From assembly GCA_024233215.1 (NCBI GenBank), contig JACKPW010000003.1, positions 248,001 to 312,000 on the forward strand: DNA of 64,000 bases. Reading direction: 5' to 3'. The notes beneath the pieces were generated by a model. The model worked only from the letters and a program-made list of their open reading frames with translations. It did not search any database and was not told where the DNA came from. Shown in pieces: positions 59,909 through 64,000 of this stretch. The stretch is from Verrucomicrobiales bacterium (GTDB lineage Bacteria > Verrucomicrobiota > Verrucomicrobiia > Limisphaerales > J093). Every line of letters begins with the position of its first letter. The stretch's first letter is position 1. Made by a program: the position numbers and the translations under genes.

Positions 59909-62350
59909 ATGTGCTGCCGCATAAGAGCCGTGAGCTGCGTGAGTCTGCTCCTGCTGGGAGGGGTCCTGCCCGCGCAGGCTGCACTTTCCATCCGGCGACT
60001 CGCTGAACCGTCACTTTACCGGGTCATGGAGTTGGAGGTGACCGGGGTGCCGGCCGTTTCAAATCCCTTTGACCCCGACGTCATCCGGCTGGATGCGACG
60101 TTCCATCCACCCTCCGGCACCGACCGCCGGGTCCCCGGATTCTGGTATCAGCCCTACACCAGCCGCCAGCAGAACGGCAGCGAAGTCCTGAGCAGGGACG
60201 GTGTGGCCGGCTGGCGGTTGCGCTTCACCCCGGTGGAACCGGGCCAACATGAGGTCGAGGTCGAGGTCCAACTGGACGGGGCTTCCACGGGCTCGGCCCG
60301 GTTCGAGTTCGAGGTGCCGGCGGCCACGGATCCCGTGCCGAAGGGCTTTGCCCGGGTGGCCCCGAACCGGCGCCATTTTGAGACGGACCAGGCCGACCCG
60401 TTGCCATTGATCGGCCATTGCGTTTGCTGGCATCACAACCGGGGTACGGAGGATTACGTGGATTGGTTCGACGCGATGGCGGGCGTTGGCGAGAACTACA
60501 CCCGGCTTTGGATGTGCCCCTGGGCGTTTGGCATCGAGACCGAGCCCGATGCCGGAACCGACTACCGGCTGGATCGCGCGTGGCAGTTGGACCGCGTCTT
60601 CACCCTCGCCGCCGCGAAGGGCATCTGGTTGATGCTCTGCTTCGACTACCACGGCATGTTCGAGACCGAACCGGATTTCTGGGGCGGCAACGACAACTGG
60701 AAGATCAACCCCTACAACGCGGCCAACGGCGGCCCCTGCGCCGACCAGAAGGAGTTCTTCAGTCTGCCCGCCGCAAAGGAGAGGTATCGCAAGCGGCTCC
60801 GCTATCTCATCGCCCGCTACGGCGCCTTCCCGAACCTGCTGGCCTGGCAGTTCTTCAACGAGATCGACAACGTCTATCGCCACCTGAACCCGGCCACCGT
60901 CGCCTCCTGGCATCAGGAAATGGGCCTCTGGCTCAAGGCCAACGACCCGTGGCAACACCTCGTCACCACCAGCCTCACCGGCGGCAGTGAACGCCCGGAA
61001 ATCTGGGGGCTCCCGGCCATGGATTTCTCGATGTATCACTCCTACGCCCAAACCCGTCCCGCTGAGGCCTTGCCGCAGATCGTGTCCCGTTTCCTGACCC
61101 GCTACCAGAAACCCATGATGGTGGGTGAATTTGGCACCGACTGGCGGGGCTGGAACCGGGAACAGGATCCCCACCTGCGTGGCTGGCGACAGGGCATCTG
61201 GGCGCCGGCACTCAGCGGCGCCGTCGGCAACTCGATGTCCTGGTGGTGGGAGAGCATCCACTCCGAGGATCTCTATGGCACGTTTGGGGTGCTGAAACAG
61301 TTCCTCGGCCGCACCGGGTTCGCCCGCGGAACGTGGACGCCCATCAACTTCCCGGAGGCCCCGCCCGCACCGTCCGAAGTGGGTGATCCGGTTCCCGATG
61401 GCGAGCCGTTTGACGTCACGCTCCCCCTCGACGCCGGTTGGGGCAACACCGTGTCCGGCAAACTCGCCGTCGCCACCCCCGACAGCGCCACCGAATCCGC
61501 GGCCCAGCTCAACGCCTTCGTCCATGGCACCTCCCATGCGGATCTCCGCATGCCCTTCCAGATTTCCGCCTGGCTGGGCGGCAACGCGCGACTCGTGCTG
61601 CACCTGAACTCCGTTTCCTCCGGCGCCATCCTGAGCGTGCTGGTTGATGGTGAGGAATCGCTGCGCCGAAGCCTCCCCAACAAGGACGGATCGTACGCGG
61701 TGAACAACGAATACGATGAGGACATCGCCGTCGCGTTGCCGGCCGGGAAACACCTCATCGAAGTGCGCAATGCCGGCGCCGACTGGTTCTATCTCGACTG
61801 GGTCCGTCTCGAACAGGTCCGTCCCGCCACCCATGCCGACGGTTGGACGCCGCAACCCGTCGTCTGCGGTCTGCAGGGTCCGGGAGAATTGCTGCTGTAC
61901 CTCGTGAATCCGGCCGCCAACTACCCTGGCAATGCGACCACCGAGACCATCGCCCCGCTGACCGACGCCCGATTGACCGTGCCCAACGTGGCGCCGGGAC
62001 GCTATCAGGTGCGCTGGATGCTGCCCGCCACGGGTGAGATGCTGCCGGAAACCCGGGCGGAATCGGCCGGTGCCGGGGTCGAACTGCAACTGCCCGCCTT
62101 TTCGGAGGATCTGGCGGTGCAGCTGCTTGCCGAGGATCGACTTTCACTTGTGAATCCGCATTTCACCGACGAAGGCCGGTTCGCCTTCCAGCTCCAGGGC
62201 GAACCGGCCGGAACCTATGCGGTCGAAGCCTCCCCGGACCTGACGGACTGGACCGCGGCCACGACGCTCGAGCATGGTTCCGGGGACACCCCGATCACCG
62301 AACGGGCAGGCGCGGAGCAGCGGTTCTACCGGGCGCGCCGGCAGAACTGA
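59909..62350 (+). CDS. Secreted GH5-like glycoside hydrolase with DUF5060 domain
   Basis: This 813-residue protein has a signal peptide (RAVSCVSLLLLGGVLPAQA). A DUF5060-type beta-sandwich follows (about residues 35-140: VMELEVTGVPAVSNPFDPDV). A TIM barrel (about 150-480) contains LLAWQFFNEIDNVYRHLNP with the acid/base Glu318 and MMVGEFGTDWRGWN with the nucleophile Glu407, the clan GH-A pattern. A CBM-like jelly roll (about 510-660) and a C-terminal strand module (TYAVEASPDLTDWTAA, end EQRFYRARRQN) close the protein. It is probably an endo-acting glycanase secreted for polysaccharide breakdown. It follows the CE15-like gene after 208 bases with no recognised gene or clear promoter between. Confidence 0.8.
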   Translation: MCCRIRAVSCVSLLLLGGVLPAQAALSIRRLAEPSLYRVMELEVTGVPAVSNPFDPDVIRLDATFHPPSGTDRRVPGFWYQPYTSRQQNGSEVLSRDGVAGWRLRFTPVEPGQHEVEVEVQLDGASTGSARFEFEVPAATDPVPKGFARVAPNRRHFETDQADPLPLIGHCVCWHHNRGTEDYVDWFDAMAGVGENYTRLWMCPWAFGIETEPDAGTDYRLDRAWQLDRVFTLAAAKGIWLMLCFDYHGMFETEPDFWGGNDNWKINPYNAANGGPCADQKEFFSLPAAKERYRKRLRYLIARYGAFPNLLAWQFFNEIDNVYRHLNPATVASWHQEMGLWLKANDPWQHLVTTSLTGGSERPEIWGLPAMDFSMYHSYAQTRPAEALPQIVSRFLTRYQKPMMVGEFGTDWRGWNREQDPHLRGWRQGIWAPALSGAVGNSMSWWWESIHSEDLYGTFGVLKQFLGRTGFARGTWTPINFPEAPPAPSEVGDPVPDGEPFDVTLPLDAGWGNTVSGKLAVATPDSATESAAQLNAFVHGTSHADLRMPFQISAWLGGNARLVLHLNSVSSGAILSVLVDGEESLRRSLPNKDGSYAVNNEYDEDIAVALPAGKHLIEVRNAGADWFYLDWVRLEQVRPATHADGWTPQPVVCGLQGPGELLLYLVNPAANYPGNATTETIAPLTDARLTVPNVAPGRYQVRWMLPATGEMLPETRAESAGAGVELQLPAFSEDLAVQLLAEDRLSLVNPHFTDEGRFAFQLQGEPAGTYAVEASPDLTDWTAATTLEHGSGDTPITERAGAEQRFYRARRQN

Positions 62351-62479
62351 ATTCGATTTAGATGGAACAAACCCGGATCAACGCGAAGGACCCGAGGTGC
62401 GGCATCGCCCGATGGTGGTATCCGGCCGGGGATCCGATCCAAGTCCCGCGGCGTTGATCGGCAGTTGGATATCCGAGCG

Positions 62480-63661
62480 ATGCGTTCAACACTTGTCATT
62501 GGCGGTGGGTTGGTCGGGCTGGCAACGGCCTGGAAACTGCTGGAACGGTTTCCCGACAGCCGGGTTGCTGTGCTGGAAAAGGAAGGCCGCGTCGGCGCGC
62601 ACCAGAGCACGCACAACAGCGGCGTGTTGCACTGCGGGCTCTATTATCAACCCGGCTCGCAGAAGGCGCGACTCGCCGTGCAGGGAATCCGTGAGATGGT
62701 GCAGTTCTGCCGCCAGGAGGGAATCCCCCACGAAGTTTGTGGGAAACTGGTCGTCGCCACGCGTGAGGAGGAATTGCCGCGACTCGAGGAACTGCTGCGG
62801 CGCGGCGCGGCCAACGGGCTGGAAGGCCTGCAGCGGCTGGCACCGGACGAGATGCGGAAGATCGAGCCCCACGTCGCCGGTATCGCCGCCGCCCGGGTTC
62901 CACAGGAAGGCATCGTGGATTATCAGGCGGTGTGCGACCGCCTCGCCGCACGGGTGCAGGAACAGGGCGGAACGATCCACCTCAACCACCGGGTCCACCA
63001 ACTCCGGCGGCACGGTGCCGAATGGGTGGCCGTGGCTTCCTCCGGCGAGCAGAGGGCGGAATGGCTCGTGAACTGCGCCGGGCTGCATTGCGATCGGGTC
63101 GCCGCCCTGGCCGGGGAACCGCGCACGGTACGGATCATCCCGTTTCGCGGTGAGTACTACAAATTGCGCGAAGACCGCTGCGGGCTCGTTCGCCATCTGA
63201 TCTATCCGGTGCCGGACCCGAAATTCCCGTTCCTCGGCGTCCACTTCACTCGCCTCATCGAGGGCGGGGTCGAGGCCGGTCCGAACGCAGTCCTCGCCTT
63301 CGCCCGCGAGGGCTACACGCTCACGAAGATCAATCCCGCCGACCTCTGGGACGCGCTTGCCTTCCCCGGACTCTGGCGGTTCCTGCGCCAGTATCCGGCG
63401 ATGGTCCGGACCGAGTTGGCCCAATCGATCAGCAAGGCCCGCTTCTGCACCGCGTTGCAGCGGCTCGTGCCTGATGTTCGGCCCGACGACCTCGCCCCCG
63501 GCGGGGCCGGCGTTCGCGCCCAGGCAATGTCGCCCGAAGGCAGCCTGGTCCAGGACTTCCACATCCTGGAACGTGACCATGCGTTGCACGTGTTGAACGC
63601 CCCCAGCCCCGCCGCGACCGCCTCCCTCGCGATCGGCGGCCACATCGCCGGCCTGCTTTAG
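62480..63661 (+). CDS. lhgO: L-2-hydroxyglutarate oxidase-like FAD enzyme
   Basis: This 393-residue FAD-dependent oxidase of the DAO family starts at once with the FAD motif VIGGGLVGLATAWKLLE. The LhgO hallmark VGAHQSTHNSGVLHCGLYY follows. The substrate-binding IIPFRGEYYKLR and YPVPDPKFPFLGVHFT motifs match the family, and the C-terminal SPAATASLAIGGHIAGLL ends the FAD-binding domain. LhgO oxidises L-2-hydroxyglutarate to 2-oxoglutarate and passes electrons to the membrane quinone pool. The length (about 400) is normal. The ATG at 62480 is preferred over a TTG 5 codons upstream. Its link with the preceding polysaccharide genes is unclear. A nested inverted repeat lies downstream. Confidence 0.9.
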   Translation: MRSTLVIGGGLVGLATAWKLLERFPDSRVAVLEKEGRVGAHQSTHNSGVLHCGLYYQPGSQKARLAVQGIREMVQFCRQEGIPHEVCGKLVVATREEELPRLEELLRRGAANGLEGLQRLAPDEMRKIEPHVAGIAAARVPQEGIVDYQAVCDRLAARVQEQGGTIHLNHRVHQLRRHGAEWVAVASSGEQRAEWLVNCAGLHCDRVAALAGEPRTVRIIPFRGEYYKLREDRCGLVRHLIYPVPDPKFPFLGVHFTRLIEGGVEAGPNAVLAFAREGYTLTKINPADLWDALAFPGLWRFLRQYPAMVRTELAQSISKARFCTALQRLVPDVRPDDLAPGGAGVRAQAMSPEGSLVQDFHILERDHALHVLNAPSPAATASLAIGGHIAGLL

Positions 63662-63679
63662 AGGATTATCCCAAGCTCC

Positions 63680-63884
63680 GTAGCCGCGGACGTCAGTCCG
63701 CGCATTTCAATTCGGGGGGGAGACAGCCATTCTCATTCTGGCGGAGCGCCGATCACCGAGGCTTGCCTCGAACGGTTTTCGCGGGCTCCCAGGCCCAAAG
63801 CCGGCGGGACGGCGGCGCTCAGGTGCCAAAATGAGAATGGCTGGGGGGGAGATCCAAAATGCGCGGACTGACGTCCGCGGCTAC
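63680..63884. repeat. Long inverted repeat enclosing an inserted element
   Basis: The arms at 63680-63707 and 63857-63884 are perfect 28-base complements. Each arm contains GCGGACGTCAGTCCGC, itself partly palindromic. A 118-base inverted-repeat element sits between them. Without the insertion the arms would form one compact hairpin of about 76 bases. The region holds no gene. Confidence 0.85.
63725..63842. mobile_element. MITE-like element with flanking direct repeats
   Basis: The terminal inverted repeats AGCCATTCTCATTCTGGC (63725-63742) and GCCAAAATGAGAATGGCT (63825-63842) match at 17 of 18 positions. The 10-base direct repeat GGGGGGGAGA occurs at 63714-63723 and again at 63843-63852, consistent with a target-site duplication. 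At 118 bases, with no coding capacity, it fits a non-autonomous miniature element. The G-rich flanks make chance duplication possible. Confidence 0.6.
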
Positions 63885-63910
63885 CGGGTCCATTGAAGTG
63901 ATTCAGCCGG

Positions 63911-64000
63911 TCACTTTCGATCAACGGCCTCGCCGGCGGGTTGCGGCTCCGCCATGAGCTCCCGGATCCTGGCGCGCATCTGTTGTTCGCCGGTGGCGCC
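63911..64000 (-). CDS. C-terminal end of an unidentified gene (partial)
   Basis: On the minus strand an open frame enters from the right edge and ends with a stop at 63911. It encodes 29 residues that finish ELMAEPQPAGEAVDRK. The stretch RARIRELM is charged and probably helical. Too little is present to name a family. Codon use fits the surrounding genes and the stop lies 26 bases from the repeat, so a real gene end is plausible. Confidence 0.4.
   Translation of the reverse strand, partial: GATGEQQMRARIRELMAEPQPAGEAVDRK

Noticed and set aside
60059..62089. 676-residue minus-strand open frame
   Set aside because: It is antisense to the GH5-like gene, which has both catalytic Glu motifs.
1..64000. 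CRISPR array, rRNA or tRNA genes
   Set aside because: No regularly spaced direct repeats of 25-40 bases and no recognisable rRNA or tRNA sequence were seen. Short tRNA genes could still be missed by eye.

Overview
This 64 kb window is high-GC bacterial DNA, densely coding on both strands. It looks like a verrucomicrobial chromosome (Verrucomicrobiota, perhaps Limisphaerales/Pedosphaera-like). The signs are a prepilin-type segment reading [20 protein letters not shown], many large secreted LamG, Ig, beta-helix and carbohydrate-active proteins, Tat-exported Gfo/Idh/MocA oxidoreductases, secreted FAD_oxidored-type proteins, and abundant short palindromic repeats. The phylum is inferred from gene content; no rRNA or tRNA gene was recognised.

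Layout. 0-2.7 kb: the end of a GH127-like glycosidase, then a tight PilT-like ATPase / membrane protein / nuclease-fold operon. 2.7-3.6 kb: a scar with a REP-like hairpin, a broken Ig-protein tail and a RAYT transposase remnant. 3.6-6.1 kb: a double-thioredoxin protein and a cupin. 6.3-12.6 kb: a halogenase-like flavoenzyme, small lipoprotein, MMPL exporter, LpxL-type acyltransferase, LolA-like carrier and FabZ-like dehydratase, most overlapping by a few bases; this resembles the tailoring/export half of an aryl polyene (xanthomonadin/flexirubin-like) locus. 12.7-28.9 kb: a PIG-L deacetylase, a prepilin, a triple-LamG protein and other giant secreted proteins, including two related FAD-dependent oxidoreductases facing each other. 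29.1-31.9 kb: LemA and an M48 protease. 32-39 kb: a beta-propeller protein, two Gfo/Idh/MocA oxidoreductases and a propeller-toroid protein. 39.1-43.7 kb: an L,D-transpeptidase, GT2 glycosyltransferase, small membrane protein, possible thiol-protease-like protein and AMP ligase. 43.9-49.3 kb: a Tat-exported protein of unknown function, two FeoA proteins and a FeoB carrying several apparent frameshifts. 49.7-55.9 kb: an MFS permease, PQQ-propeller protein, CPBP protease, second RAYT remnant, ribosomal protein S20, M23 peptidase, lipoprotein and a 41-residue basic protein. 56-63.7 kb: a beta-helix protein, CE15-like esterase, GH5-like glycosidase and LhgO-like oxidase, then a nested inverted repeat.

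Three things stand out. First, eight secreted proteins or fragments carry a similar module, at the extreme C-terminus in seven of them, with a Y-x-hydrophobic-[EQ] strand, a later Trp or Pro, and a terminal F-Y-R-like motif; it may be a shared anchoring or sorting domain. Second, several families of short palindromes sit exactly at gene ends and supply stop codons, and one is read in frame inside a PQQ-protein gene. Two degenerate RAYT remnants share the same apparent internal junction. Third, the export and lipid-tailoring genes of an aryl-polyene-like pathway occur without ketosynthase or carrier protein, next to a halogenase-like enzyme.
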